Below are positions 1-9,975 of a stretch of DNA of 64,000 bases, one piece after another; position 1 is the first letter of the stretch, and each line of letters opens with the position of its first letter. This stretch comes from Ahaetulla prasina (lineage: Eukaryota; Chordata; Lepidosauria; Squamata; Colubridae), in contig NC_080548.1 in the NCBI RefSeq assembly GCF_028640845.1, positions 16,247,821 through 16,311,820 of the forward strand, in the 5' to 3' direction. The notes below the pieces were generated by a model that had not been told where the DNA came from, did not search any database, and worked only from the letters and a program-made list of their open reading frames with translations. A program made the translations under genes and the position numbers.

Positions 1-451
1 GCAGTTGCAGGCTGGGTAGGTGTAGAGTTACAGCAAAGGGCGATGCGGAATAAGGAAACGGCCCTCGAAGGACCAGGCAGAAACAGCCAGAAAGACAGAA
101 GAAGGCAGGCAAAACACAGAAGGCTTTTCATTCGAGTCAGTGGGTCCCAGCCCCTCCCAACAATCCCTCCTCCTGCCAGCTTCCCTTTAAATTCAAGCGG
201 GACATGGAAAAACCCAAATCCCAAGCTCTAATCCCAGGAGTCGATCTTTCTATGGGACAAAGAGATGCAGAGTCAATCCATTGGGATCCTTTGGCACCGA
301 GAGAGACAAGGCCAGATGCACCCAAGAGGAAAGGCCATCCCAAATGGCAGGCTGAGACGTTCTCATGAGCCCTGAGACACGTGCCCAGAAAAAGAAGAGA
401 TCTATCCGAAGTCCTTTTTTCCCCATTTGCTCCCACCCAGGAAATGCATGA
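1..451. other. Unassigned single-copy-looking sequence
   Basis: No repeat family recognised and no convincing exon. Open frames on both strands are short and overlap each other, with no initiation or splice context to favour any of them. Confidence 0.5.
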
Positions 452-853
452 GGGGTAGTCCCTGACGTACGACCACGATGGGACCCCCAAATTTCCACGG
501 CTAAGCAAGGAAGATGTTCGCCAAGTTGCGCTCCATTTTACGGCCTTTTCTGCCAGTGTTGTTTAAGCGAAAGACTGCAGATGTTAAGTGCGGTCCTTAA
601 GCGAATCGGGCTCCCACCCCCACTAACTTTACTTGTCGAAGGTTACAAATGGTGATCACATGACCCCGGAATGCTGCAGCAGTCATAAAGGCGAGCCAGT
701 TGCCAGCTGCCTGAATTTTGATCACATGACCGTGGGGATGCTGCCATGGTCACAAATGAGAAAACCGGTGATAAGTCACTTTTTTTCCCCCCTCAGGGCC
801 ATTGCAACTTCGAACAGTCACTAAACGAAGGATTGTAAGTCAAGGACTTCCTG
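452..853. mobile_element. Tigger-like DNA transposon (non-autonomous), decayed
   Basis: Ends are diverged copies of the terminal inverted repeat seen cleanly elsewhere in this window (CAGGTAGTCCTCGACTTA). Interior carries the family's hallmark pieces: TGATCACATGACC twice, and 'gttaagcgaatc'. About 400 bp, no transposase frame. TcMar-Tigger assignment rests on TIR sequence and TA flanks of other copies (e.g. 3047-3429). Confidence 0.7.
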
Positions 854-1805
854 CATCCTATTGAATAGCATCACCTTTGCATGTAAACTCACATAGGTCA
901 AGGCCCTGGAATTGGGGAAAAGTGGATACAGGCAAAAAATACCAATGCATAAATGTGTTTTAGGGTCATGTTGCATGAACCTGCACAGAGAATACACACA
1001 CACACACACACACACACCAAAACAAAACACACACATATTTTTCCACTCACTCATCCTGATTTGCTTATCCCAAAATTCATTTTTAGCTGCTCCTGCTTTT
1101 CACCTCTATCGACTTATCAGAGACTTGGGTAGGATGCAAATCCCAAACCAGTAATAAGCCAAGACAGTGCAAACAAACAAGGAGGGGGACGGCGTTTGTG
1201 TATGTCACACTAAGCCACAGTTACATTCAGCCAGTAATAAACCATGATTTCAAATCCTAAGGCAAATTGGGATTTATTTATTTTTTTTCCACTGAGGGCT
1301 AAGCCAAAAGCAAAGTACACAATCACTTGGTGTGATGTGTGGCCTCAGCCAGCGGCTCAGAGCAGCAGAACTACACACACGCACTCATACAAAGCAGAAT
1401 CCTACACACAAATGCCCCTACACACTCACACACAACCCCTGCACACAGAGGGATCCTCTCCATAGGCAATTTCTCACCCAGTCGCCCCAATTCCTCAGCT
1501 AAGGCTACAAGCACTTATAAGCCCATGGCGGCACAGTAACAACTGCCCACCGTTCTTCCGACCTTTGTAATTCATGGGCTGGGCCTCCCTGCCTGGCCTG
1601 ATTCTCCTTATGTTGCAACAAGCCTATGCCTGCCAGGGGGCTTTTAATTCCCACCTCTTCCGTGCCTGCTTGGGAAACCTCATCTGCTTCAAAAACAGCT
1701 CACAGCAACTGTTGACCACACAGGGAAGAGGGACCCAAACCTCTCCCCCCCCTTCTCTGTTCCTCCAGCTGCAGGGGCAGCACGGGTTTTGAAGTGGGGA
1801 GAGAT
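854..1805. other. Unassigned stretch with CA microsatellites
   Basis: Mostly unremarkable sequence with a (CA)n run at 993-1018 and scattered CACACA blocks at 1370-1450. No transposon ends, no credible coding frame. Confidence 0.5.
993..1018. repeat. (CA)n microsatellite
   Basis: About 13 CA units in a row, preceded by 'gaata' and followed by CA-rich imperfect sequence to 1036. Confidence 0.9.
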
Positions 1806-1810
1806 ACATT

Positions 1811-1849
<39 letters not shown>

Positions 1850-1855
1850 TTTTAT
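1806..1855. repeat. (TTTA)n microsatellite, LINE tail
   Basis: About 11 ATTT units. Position makes it the 3' tail of the minus-strand LINE rather than an independent array. Confidence 0.9.
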
Positions 1856-1916
1856 TTGTCACAACAATATATATATATAAGATAAACATATATATGAGGG
1901 AATATTAGGAGGTATA

Positions 1917-1917
1917 A

Positions 1918-1960
<43 letters not shown>
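1917..1960. repeat. (TA)n microsatellite
   Basis: About 20 AT units, abutting the hammerhead-like insertion. The second copy of that insertion (30617-30732) is also flanked by (AT)n on both sides. Confidence 0.9.
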
Positions 1961-1964
<4 letters not shown>

Positions 1965-2178
1965 TTCTGAGGTTTTCACGGGTGTTTGTATATAGGTCTT
2001 TGGTTGTTCGTGTTTTCTCCCGTGTAAAATTGGAAGTGTCTTGGCGGCATTTCGACGAAGTCTCATTCGTCATCTTCAGGCTTCAGCTTCGTGCTTCTTG
2101 CTCCCAGCTTCGTGCTTCTTGCTCCATTCGTCATCTTCAGGCTTCAGCTTCGTGCTTCTTGCTTCTTCTTCTTCTTTA
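1961..2178 (-). mobile_element. Penelope-like or related retroelement fragment with hammerhead-like core, minus strand
   Basis: Minus strand reads CCTGAAGATGACGAATGAGA then CTTCGTCGAAA. CTGAAGA (complement of 2073-2079) is followed by one T, a 6-bp stem GACGAA/TTCGTC with a 6-nt loop, and GAAA (complement of 2050-2053), which is the order of the hammerhead ribozyme core. A 37-bp block containing the first half is tandemly repeated at 2067-2103 and 2127-2163. It lies within the 3' UTR of the surrounding LINE. Assignment to Penelope-like elements is an inference from known hammerheads in that class. Confidence 0.4.
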
Positions 2179-2225
2179 TATATATATAAAGAAGAAGAAG
2201 AAAAAGAAAAAGAAAAAGAAAAACA
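2161..2225. repeat. CTT/AAG palindromic simple repeat
   Basis: (CTT)n, then TATATATATA, then (GAA)n and AAAAAG repeats. The two arms are complementary, so a hairpin of about 14 bp can form around 2185. Confidence 0.8.
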
Positions 2226-2736
2226 ATAGGACAGGAACGGTAGGCACATTTGTGCTCTTATGCACGTCCCTTATGGTCCTCTTAGGAATAATGGGGTGAG
2301 GTCAATAGTAGAAAGTTTTTGGTTAAAGCTTTTGGGATTATGGGAAGAGACCACAGAGTCAGGTAAAGTGTTCCAAGCACTGATGATTCTGTTACAGAAG
2401 TCATATTTTCTGCAATCTAGATTAAAGCGGTTGACATTAAGTTTAAATCTATTGGTTGCTCTTGTATTATTGCAATTAAAGCTGAAGTAGTCTTTAACAG
2501 GAAGGACATTACAATAGATGATTCTATTAGATGATACCAAGACCATCCAAAGGGTTTTGACACCACCCTCCCCATGCATGGGGGAGGGAAGTAGTGGGGT
2601 GGGGGAAGGAGAGTTTAAAGTCAATAGCCTAAATGGAAGCTAACGTACTTCCATGCTTCTGCAAAGCCAAGCAAATCAGGAGTAAAACCCCGCCTGTTGC
2701 CATGCCCAGAGATGCCTTCCTCAAATAGCAATAGCA

Positions 2737-3024
2737 CCGTGATGGAGAACCTATGGCACGCATGCCACAGCTGGAATGCAGAGCCCTCTCTGTGGGCACA
2801 CGAACTATTGCCCGTCTCAGCTCCACCCCGCATGAATGCATGTGTGTCTCCTGTCGGCCAGCTGATTTTCGGGTCTCTGCTGTGCGTGTGCAGGGGGCAG
2901 GGCACAGGTGGGAGATGCGTGTGTATGCCCGGGGGAGGCGGCGGGGGAGTCATGCGCATGCAAGTGGGGGAGTGCAAGGGGTGCGCTTTCGGCATGCGAC
3001 GACAAAAAGGTTAGCCATCACCTG
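2737..3024. mobile_element. hAT-like MITE, type B (TGATGG...CCATCA ends)
   Basis: Ends CCGTGATGGAGAACCTATGG and AAAAAGGTTAGCCATCACCTG are inverted copies. An exact 8-bp duplication CAATAGCA flanks it at 2729-2736 and 3025-3032. 288 bp, no transposase. It lies 22 bp upstream of a Tigger-like element. Confidence 0.9.
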
Positions 3025-3046
3025 CAATAGCACTTCGACTTATATA

Positions 3047-3429
3047 CAGGTAGTCCTCCACTTACAACAGTTCGTTTAGTGACCGTTCAAAGTTACAACG
3101 GCATTGAAAAGAATGACTTATGAGCCTTTTTTCAGAGATACAACCTTTGCAGCATCCCCAGGATGAGGTGATCAAAATTCAGATGCCTGGCAACCGGTTC
3201 ATACATACGACCGTTGCCATGTCCCAAGGTCACGGGATCCCCTTTTTGCGACCTTCTGACAAGCAAAGTCCATGAGGAAGCCAGATTCACTTAACGACCG
3301 GGTGACTAACTTATCCACTGCAGCGATTCACTATAAAAAAAACAACGATGGCAAGAAAGATGATAAAATGACTTAACAAATGTCTCACTTAACAACGGGC
3401 TCAACTGGTTGTGAGTCAACGACTATCTG
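3047..3429. mobile_element. Tigger-like DNA transposon (non-autonomous)
   Basis: Starts CAGGTAGTCCTCCACTTACA after TA and ends ACGACTATCTG before TA, so the TA target duplication is kept. Interior matches the other copies in reverse order. 383 bp, no coding capacity. Confidence 0.85.
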
Positions 3430-3440
3430 TACTGCTCCTT

Positions 3441-3630
3441 TGCATTTTACAGCACTCTCTGGGAGGGTTTACAATCTCAGCATAGCACCCCCAACAATCT
3501 GGGTCCTCATTTTACCGACCTCGGAAGGATGGAAGACTGAGTCAACTTTGAGCCGGACAGGATCGCACTCCAACCTGTGGGCAGAGTTAGCCTGCAATGC
3601 TGCATTCTAACCACTGTGTTACCAGGGCTC
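3441..3630 (-). mobile_element. Sauria-type SINE, minus strand
   Basis: Reads as the complement of the Sauria SINE body: 'CCCAACAATCTGGGTCCTCA' (the shared middle), then a decayed tRNA-like head ending GGCTC. The tail end contains TTTACAGC, matching the Bov-B-derived tail of the copies at 3674 and 4062. Diverged. Confidence 0.8.
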
Positions 3631-3673
3631 CTTGAAGCCCTTTTCCAACAGGGTCTGCACTAAGAAACCTACT

Positions 3674-3921
3674 GAGTCGCGGTGGCGCAGTGGTTAGAGC
3701 GCAGTACTGCAGGCTACTTCTGCTGCCTGCCGGCTGCCTGCAATTTGGCAGTTCGAATCTCACCGGGCTCAAGGTTGACTCAGCCTCCCACCCTTCCGGA
3801 GGTGGTTAAAATGAGGACCCAGATTGTTGGGGGCAAGAGGCCGACTCTGTAAACTGCTTAGAGAGGGCTGTAAAAGCACTGTGAAGCGGTATATAAGTCG
3901 AAGTGCTATTGCTACTGCTAT
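3674..3921 (+). mobile_element. Sauria-type SINE (tRNA head, Bov-B-type tail)
   Basis: Head has an A-box-like GTGGCGCAGTGGTTAGAGC and a B-box-like CAGTTCGAATC. The middle has AAGGTTGACTCAGCC and GGACCCAGATTGTTGGGGGC. The tail has GTAAACTGCTTAGAGAGG, then 'AAGTGCTATTGCTACTGCTA'. This is a full-length copy of about 248 bp. RNA polymerase III transcription of the family is known; activity of this copy is not shown. Confidence 0.9.
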
Positions 3922-4061
3922 AAAAGGCCTGAAGCTGCCCATCGTTTCACCCCAAGGACCCTCAGCTCAGCCAGCCCTGAATATTGAAAAACACAACCAG
4001 AAAGCAGGAGACAATGACAACTGCTCAACTGAGAGAGACCCCTCAGCAAAATAGATATTAT

Positions 4062-4279
4062 GAGCCATGGTGGTGCAGTGGTTAGACTGCAGCACTGCAG
4101 GCTACTTCTGCTGATCACTGGCTGCCAGCAGTTCGGCAGATCGAATCCCACCAGGCTCAAGGTTGACTCAGCCTCCCATCCTTCCGAGGTGGGTAAAATG
4201 CGGACCCAGATTGTTGGGGGCAAGAGGCTGACTCTGTAAACTGCTTAGAGAGGGCTGTAAAAAGCACTGTAAAGCTGTG
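4062..4279 (+). mobile_element. Sauria-type SINE, 3'-truncated
   Basis: Same order of blocks as the copy at 3674, 140 bp away in the same orientation, but ends after 'AAAGCACTGTAAAGCTGTG' without the GCTATT tail. More substitutions in both promoter boxes. Confidence 0.88.
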
Positions 4280-5174
4280 CTCCTGATTGCTCCTATCTGC
4301 GTAAGCTTCTGAGGGATGCTGGCTACCTTAAAGCCGGTCCAAGACATTCTGGCTACGAAAAATCCTGATACTTCCCTGCATTTGGGATGCGCCATCCCTT
4401 GAGTAGCTTCCTGGCCATCAGCAAAACAAGGGACTGTGCATCGTGCAGGGTTGTCCTCTAGTTACCTTTCTCTGTGTCTCCCCTCACATTCCTCCCACCA
4501 CCATGTCTCCACATTTCTTCCCTGTCTGAATCCTAAGGCAGGTAAGCGAGTGCTGGAAAGAGCTTTGGGGAAGGAGGAGGGAGGGAGGGAAGGAGCCAAG
4601 CCCCCAGAGCAGACAATGACTCATTCTCCTGGCATATAGAATGGGTCACTCTGGCCATGCATGTGAGTTGGTGGATGAAGTCTTAAGGCCGGGCTTGGTG
4701 CTTGCTCTCTTTAAGCAACCTCCCCCCTCCCTCTCCTCTGTATTTGTTCTGCATCTTCAGAGAAAAGGAACTCAAAGGGCCAGCAGCATGCAGACAACCT
4801 CAAACAGACCGAAGTCTCAACTCAGAGGATACCAGGCTGTTTCTCATGCCGGAACTCAGCTCAGCCTTCCATTCCCTCATGCCAACTATTCACAGACTTG
4901 GCCCCAGGAAGGGAGGGGTGGAAGAGGGCCACAGCTGGTGGGGGAGGGGGTGGGAAGCAGAGGGAGAGGAGACAAATGGTCTTTCTCCCTTTGCACCTCC
5001 CTTACTTAGCTCCAGGCTGTTGCCACATGTTTCGCATTAGGGGCTCTGGACGTTTGACGTTGCTGGGGTGTCAGCCAGGGCATCCCTTCCCTTAGCAAAA
5101 TGGAGCAGGGACCACACAAGAGAAGGGACAAATTGCCTGGATGCAGGAAAGGCCTCAAAGAGGGAGTGGGTGGG
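4280..5174. other. Unassigned sequence
   Basis: Moderately GC-rich, non-repetitive. Several overlapping frames of 65-122 codons on both strands; none shows splice-site context or a recognisable domain. Confidence 0.5.
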
Positions 5175-5680
5175 GGGAACGTGAGAAAGAAAAAGACAGA
5201 AAGAGGAAGAAACAGAGAGAGAAAGAGAAAGAGAAAGAAAGAAAGAAACAGAGAAAGAGGGAAAGAAAGAAAAAGACAGAAAGAGAAAAAGAGAGGAAGA
5301 AACACAGAAAGGAACAGAGAGAAAAAGAGAAAGAGAAAGAGAGAAATAAATAGAGAAAGAGAAAGATAGGAAGAAACAGAAAAAGAGAGAGAGAGAGAGA
5401 GAAAGAAAGAAAGAAAGAAACAAACAAACAGAGTAAGAGGGAAAGAAAGAAAAAGACAGAAAAAGAGAGGAAGAAACACAGAAAGGAACAGAGAGAAAGA
5501 AACAGAGAAAGAGAAAAAAAGACAGAAAGAGAAACAGAGGAAGAAACAGAGAGAAATAAGCAGAGAGAAAAGAGAGAGAGAAACAGAAAGCAAGAGAAAT
5601 AAACAGAGAAAGAGAGAGAAAGAAAAAACAGAAAGAGAGGAAGAAACAGAGAGAGAGAGAGAGACAGACAGAAGGAGGGA
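5175..5680. repeat. GA-rich purine tract, about 500 bp
   Basis: Plus strand is almost wholly A and G with (GAAA)n, (GA)n and 'GAAGAAACAGAGA' units. The block 'GGGAAAGAAAGAAAAAGACA' recurs at about 5259 and 5438, indicating a higher-order repeat. Reading frames of up to 242 codons through it are compositional only. Confidence 0.9.
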
Positions 5681-5757
5681 AGGAGGCGCAAGCTTACATG
5701 AAATTGCAAAAGGTGTGTGTGTAGAAGGCAGAGCCTAACAACATATACAGCAGGGAT

Positions 5758-5758
5758 C

Positions 5759-5797
<39 letters not shown>
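5758..5797. repeat. (TG)n microsatellite
   Basis: About 18 TG units, 80 bp past the purine tract. Confidence 0.9.
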
Positions 5798-5799
<2 letters not shown>

Positions 5800-6958
5800 G
5801 AGTGGGGGCAAAAAAAAAAGATTGCAGTCACCTCTCCTTGCTACTCCTGACCCCTGGAGCCTTGGAAAGATAACAGCCCCCAAAGAGTGCTGACTTGTCT
5901 TTCAGAAATCCAATATCTTCGCCTGGTAAACTAATAGACTACCTGGGCTCACAATAACCACCCTGCAAAAGGATTAATCCTGGTGCTGAAAATCTTTAAT
6001 TAGTTTAACAGTTTCAGGCTCCTTGGAGGCAGCAAATGGCTGGCACGCCCCCCCCCCCAGCCTTTCTCTTTCTCTCTCCCCCCTCCCTCCCTCTCTTTCT
6101 GCCTCTCCCCCGCCAACTTAAAAACAGGTCCTCTTGGGAGGCTGTTTCATTCCCCGGTCGAGATGGAATGGAGGAACAAGAATTTTCCATTCAAGATGGA
6201 AGAGGTGCGGGGGGTGGGGTGGGGGGAAGAGTGAGAAAGAGCAGAATCACACTTCTCACCTCCCGGTTTTCTTTCAGGGGGGAGGGAGAGGGGGGGGATC
6301 AGGCATCGGGTAGAGAATTTAGCATCGTGATGCTCTGAAGTTTTTACCTCACCTTCAACCCTGAAGAATTCCAAAGCTCCTAAACACGATTTTGGCAACT
6401 GCCTGGCGATGAGAAGGGGAACAAGATAGCTCTCCTTCTTTTGATTCTCAAAGCCCGCACCTGACCTTGCCTTCCCCATTCTTTCTCTAATTGGGGTGGG
6501 GGCGGGGTGGGGGGGGCAGGGGGTGGTGGAAGATAGTCTAAGGGAACTCTTGTTTCCATGGGGCCTTTCAGGGCTGAGATTTGGAATCAGATGCTACCTA
6601 GTCTCGCCAGACAGGACATCCAAGATGGAAAACTTTACGATTGTCAAACGGGAATTCATCCCCGTTATTTTATCAAAAGGGGACGGGGAAGAAAACAACC
6701 CTCCATTCATTTGTTGCTATGACCACCTTTTTTTTTTTCCTAAACCTTTTTGCTCCGAGAGAGTTTTTATCATTCTTTCCTGATGTTGCAAAGGAGAAAT
6801 TAACAACATCAGGACGACAGCAACTTCTGCAAGCTGTGGAAGAGAATTACAACTGCAGGAGTACCGCGTTGTCTCTAACAAGAGGGGGGACATTTTTGGC
6901 GAGCGGAGGCAGGTGCCAGAATGCCACAATCTGGAAAGGAGCCGAAGATGCTTTAGAA
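5798..6958. other. Unassigned sequence with G-runs and a possible conserved noncoding block
   Basis: Contains the perfect palindrome AGGATTAATCCT near 5969, followed by TTTAATTAGTTTAAC, in otherwise repeat-free DNA. Clusters of G-runs lie at 6209-6230, 6280-6300 and 6492-6530. No transposon ends or exon recognised. Confidence 0.45.
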
Positions 6959-7093
6959 CAGGGGTCTCCAACCTTGGTCCCTTTAAGACTTGTGGACTTC
7001 AACTCCCAGAGTCCCTCAGCCAGCAAAGCTGGCTGAGGAATTCTGGGAGTTGAAGTCCACAAGTCTTAAAGGGACCAAGGTTGGAGACCCCTG
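6959..7093. mobile_element. Hairpin MITE, hAT type, 135 bp, near-perfect palindrome
   Basis: Left arm begins CAGGGGTCTCCAACCTTGGT and the right arm is its complement, ending GGTTGGAGACCCCTG. The arms meet at GCCAGCAAAGCTGGC. An exact 8-bp target duplication CTTTAGAA lies at 6951-6958 and 7094-7101. No coding capacity: nearly the whole element is arm. Confidence 0.93.
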
Positions 7094-7235
7094 CTTTAGA
7101 AAGCCTTATGGGCCAAGAAACTGGAGATGACAAACACCAAAAACGTTCGGGTCCAAACCCAACTGCTAAGCACCAAAATAGAAGGAGGAGATAGAAAAGT
7201 ACTGCATCCAGTTTTCATAGTGTAGCCGTTATTGT

Positions 7236-7755
7236 CATTGTACATCATGTATACAATGAGATTTGGTCACCACACTATAAAAAAGATGTTGAGACTCTAG
7301 AAAAAGTGCAGAGGAGAGCAACCAGGATGATTAGGGGACTGGAAGTTAAAACATACGATGAATGGTTACAAGAATTGGGCATGGCTAGTCTAGTGAAGAG
7401 AAGGACCAGGGGATACATGATAACATAGTTCCAATATTTGAGGAGCTGCCACAGAGAGGAAGGGGGTCAAGCTATTTTCCAAAGCACCCGAAGGCCAGAT
7501 AAGGAATAATGGATGGAAACTGAACAAGGAGAGATTCAACCTAGAAATGAGGAGGAACTTTCTGACAGTGAGAACAATCAACCAATGGAACAGAAGTTGC
7601 CTTCGGAAGTTGTGGGAGCTTCATCACTTGAGACTTTCAAGAAAAAATTGGACTGCCATTTGTCAGAAATGATATAGGGCCTCCTGCTTGAGCAGGGGAT
7701 TGGACTAGATGACCTATAAGGTCCCTTCCAACTCTGCTAATCTGTAAATCTGTAA
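7236..7755 (+). mobile_element. CR1 LINE, 5'-truncated 3' end
   Basis: Retains decayed reverse transcriptase C-terminal sequence ('GTGCAGAGGAGAGCAACCAG', 'TTTCTGACAGTGAGAACAAT') and the typical CR1 3' end 'GACCTATAAGGTCCCTTCCA' followed by imperfect TCTGTAAA units. Several stops interrupt the frame. Confidence 0.88.
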
Positions 7756-8159
7756 AAATGTGTCAGGGCATAGACTGGAGGAAAGATCACAAGAATAAAG
7801 TACACCAGTGTGCCTATAATTAAAACCTGTACAAATCTTGATGATAACATCAACCACAAAATCCATACTCAGGAAACATGAGCATAGGAACACAAGGGAG
7901 GTGCTTTATATAAGGTCAGATCTTGTCTATATAGCCCAGGTTTCTTGACCTAGGCTGGGTTCACACATCACATTAAGCCAAAACGATTCCAGCTATTGGG
8001 TTTTGTAAACCATAGTTGATGGATTAGCATTTGGCCTACTTAATTAATAGTTAAAGAAAACAAGGGCAAGAATATAATATGCAACCCTGCAGCCACTGAC
8101 AGCTGCTCTTCTGGGTGGCATGTAGGACTTCCTTCCACTTTTCCAAGTGTCCTCCCTTA
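7756..8159. other. Unassigned sequence
   Basis: AT-leaning, no repeat ends or coding signal. 'GGTTCACAC(A/G)TCACA' occurs at about 7958 and again at 8329. Confidence 0.4.
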
Positions 8160-8167
8160 CTTCAAAC

Positions 8168-8289
8168 CAGGGATGTCCGACCTCGGCAACTTTAAGATCT
8201 GTGGACGTCAACTCCCAGAATTCCCCAGCCAGCCATGGTTGGGAATTGAAGTCCACAAGCCTTACAGTTGCCAAGGTTGGATACCCCTG
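8168..8289. mobile_element. Hairpin MITE, hAT type, diverged
   Basis: Same family as 6959-7093. Ends CAGGGATGTCCGACCTCGG and CCAAGGTTGGATACCCCTG. Flanks CTTCAAAC and CCTTAAAC agree at 6 of 8 positions. The centre has lost 13 bp. Confidence 0.85.
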
Positions 8290-8344
8290 CCTTAAACAAA
8301 CACTGCTACATCTAGCAGTATATAGCTGGGTTCACACGTCACAC

Positions 8345-8620
8345 TGTAACGGGGTGAGCTCCTGTTACTTGTCCCAGCTTCTGCCAACCTAGCAGTTTCG
8401 AAAGCACGTAAAAATGCAAGTAAAAAAATAGGGACCACCTTTGGTGGGAAGGTAACAGCATTCCGTGCGCCTTTGGCGTTGAGTCATGCCGGCCACATGA
8501 CCACGGAGATGTCTTCGGACAGCGCTGGCTCTTCGGCTTTGAAATGGAGATGAGCACCTAGAGTCGGGAACAACTAGCACGTACGTGCGAGGGGAACCTT
8601 TACCTGTACCTATACCTTTA
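8345..8620 (+). mobile_element. Squam-type SINE, 5'-truncated
   Basis: Lacks the tRNA-like head. It has the body blocks 'TTCTGCCAACCTAGCAG', 'TTGAGTCATGCCGGCCACAT' and 'GGGAACAACTAGCACGTACG', then an ACCTTT-type tail. Direct flanks CACGTCACAC (8335-8344) and CACGTCCCAC (8621-8630) differ at one base, which supports a retrotransposed insertion. Confidence 0.82.
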
Positions 8621-8630
8621 CACGTCCCAC

Positions 8631-9612
8631 TAAGTTACGGTTGGTTATGTACTGCACTAGATAAACTCTCTAAAACCACGGTCTCTTTGTCCTATTTATA
8701 CATTATATTTCAGTAAGCTGCTTCAGTTACCCAACATTTTTAACTGTCCTCTTAGTGGTCAGCTGTCCCAGAAAGAAAGCTATCTTGAAGGGCAGCCTGC
8801 AGAATTTTTTAAAAAAACAAACACAAATGAAAGTTACTTAATCAATACCGGCAACCAAGGTTGGTCCCTAGGCGGGAGTCCCTAAGAGTCAGTGTCAACA
8901 CGATGACACATAATTCGATATAATAAATCTGGGAATTGGAAAATTTCCAGGAAAGTTGCCTGTGCATTTAAGTGTCATGTTTGCTTTCCAGTTCAAAATT
9001 GTCTTAACCCCAAAGGTGTGGTGGTGGTGGAAGAAGAGAGGAAAGTTTCTGGATGCTAACTAGAAATCAATTCCGTTCTTACACACAGATTTTTATCCTC
9101 ATACCCAAGGAGCGTGATAACTCAGTAGGAGAACAGTAAACTATGCTGGAGGAAAATAAACATTTCGCTATTTACAGGATTTGAAGTGGATGAACGTTAC
9201 CAGGTCCCATTGAGTTTCAAGGACTGATTTAACATGCAAGAGGAGTACAGCCAGCCAGCAAACAATGGAACTTTTAAGTTAGGGGTTGGCAGATCCGTAG
9301 CCCACGAGACGTTGGACTACGATTCTCTTCACCCCTGCCTCTTGGCATTGTTCGCTGAGGTTCATAGGAGCCAAACAAGATCTGGAGAGTGGCGGATTTC
9401 CTTCACCTCTCTTTAAAAAAAAAAAATGAAATACAATGGCTTTCAACTTTTACTTCAAGGCTGGGATGGATTGTGAATCAATACGGATCTTAAGACTCCC
9501 AGGCTGTCTGCAGCGGTTATAAAAAAAAAAAAAGTTTTACCCTCCTTTGCAAACAGTCTCTCCCACACCCCGCAACCCCCACTGAGCTACTATGTGGGTA
9601 AACTTACACTTA
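8631..9612. other. Unassigned sequence
   Basis: Largely single-copy looking. About 9285-9360 has 'GTTGGACTACGATTCTCTTC', reminiscent of the terminal part of another amniote MITE, but I could not find both ends. Confidence 0.4.
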
Positions 9613-9975
9613 CAGGTAGTCCTGGGACTTAGAACCACAATCCAGACCAGATTTCCATTGGTAAGACAGGCAGTGGTTGAGTTGCACCTGACTTTTATGA
9701 CCGTATTTTTGTTTTTTGTTTGCCTGACTTCTGCATTGATTTTGCTTGATGGAAACCGGCAGGGGAAGGGTGCAAAATGGTGATCACATGACCATAGGGC
9801 ACTGCAACCATTGTAAAGACATGCCGGTTGCCGAGCACCTGAATTTTGATCAAGGTAGGGGTGCTATGGTGGTCTTAAATGCAAGGACCAGTTGCAAGTC
9901 TCTTTTTTTTTTTCCAAGTGACACGGCAACTTCAAGCGGTTGCTAAATGAATGGTCGTAAGGCGAGGACAACCTG
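9613..9975. mobile_element. Tigger-like DNA transposon (non-autonomous)
   Basis: Starts CAGGTAGTCCTGGGACTTAG after TA and ends GGCGAGGACAACCTG. Contains TGATCACATGACCATAGG. About 363 bp. Confidence 0.82.

Larger units (their letters stand above)
1806..2560 (-). mobile_element. LINE 3' end (reverse transcriptase C-terminus plus 3' UTR), minus strand
   Basis: On the minus strand a frame ending near 2271 holds the typical C-terminal LINE pattern: residues 'NRFKLNVNRF', 'RKYDFCNRIISAWNTLP' then 'FNQKL'. Downstream on that strand is an AT-rich UTR ending in TTGTGACAAATAAA and an (AAAT)n tail at 1806-1855. The UTR is interrupted by a second element at about 1961-2178. The clade is CR1/L2-like by motif; exact family not determined. 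Only the 3' tip is present, as expected for 5'-truncated insertions. Confidence 0.7.

Noticed and set aside
3690..3760. tRNA-like A and B boxes (also at 25053, 28535, 48010, 60190)
   Set aside because: They are SINE heads: no full cloverleaf, and SINE bodies follow directly. Not tRNA genes.
5006..5883. 195- and 242-codon minus-strand frames that look membrane-like
   Set aside because: Leu/Phe/Ser-rich only because the complement of a GAAA tract codes for them.
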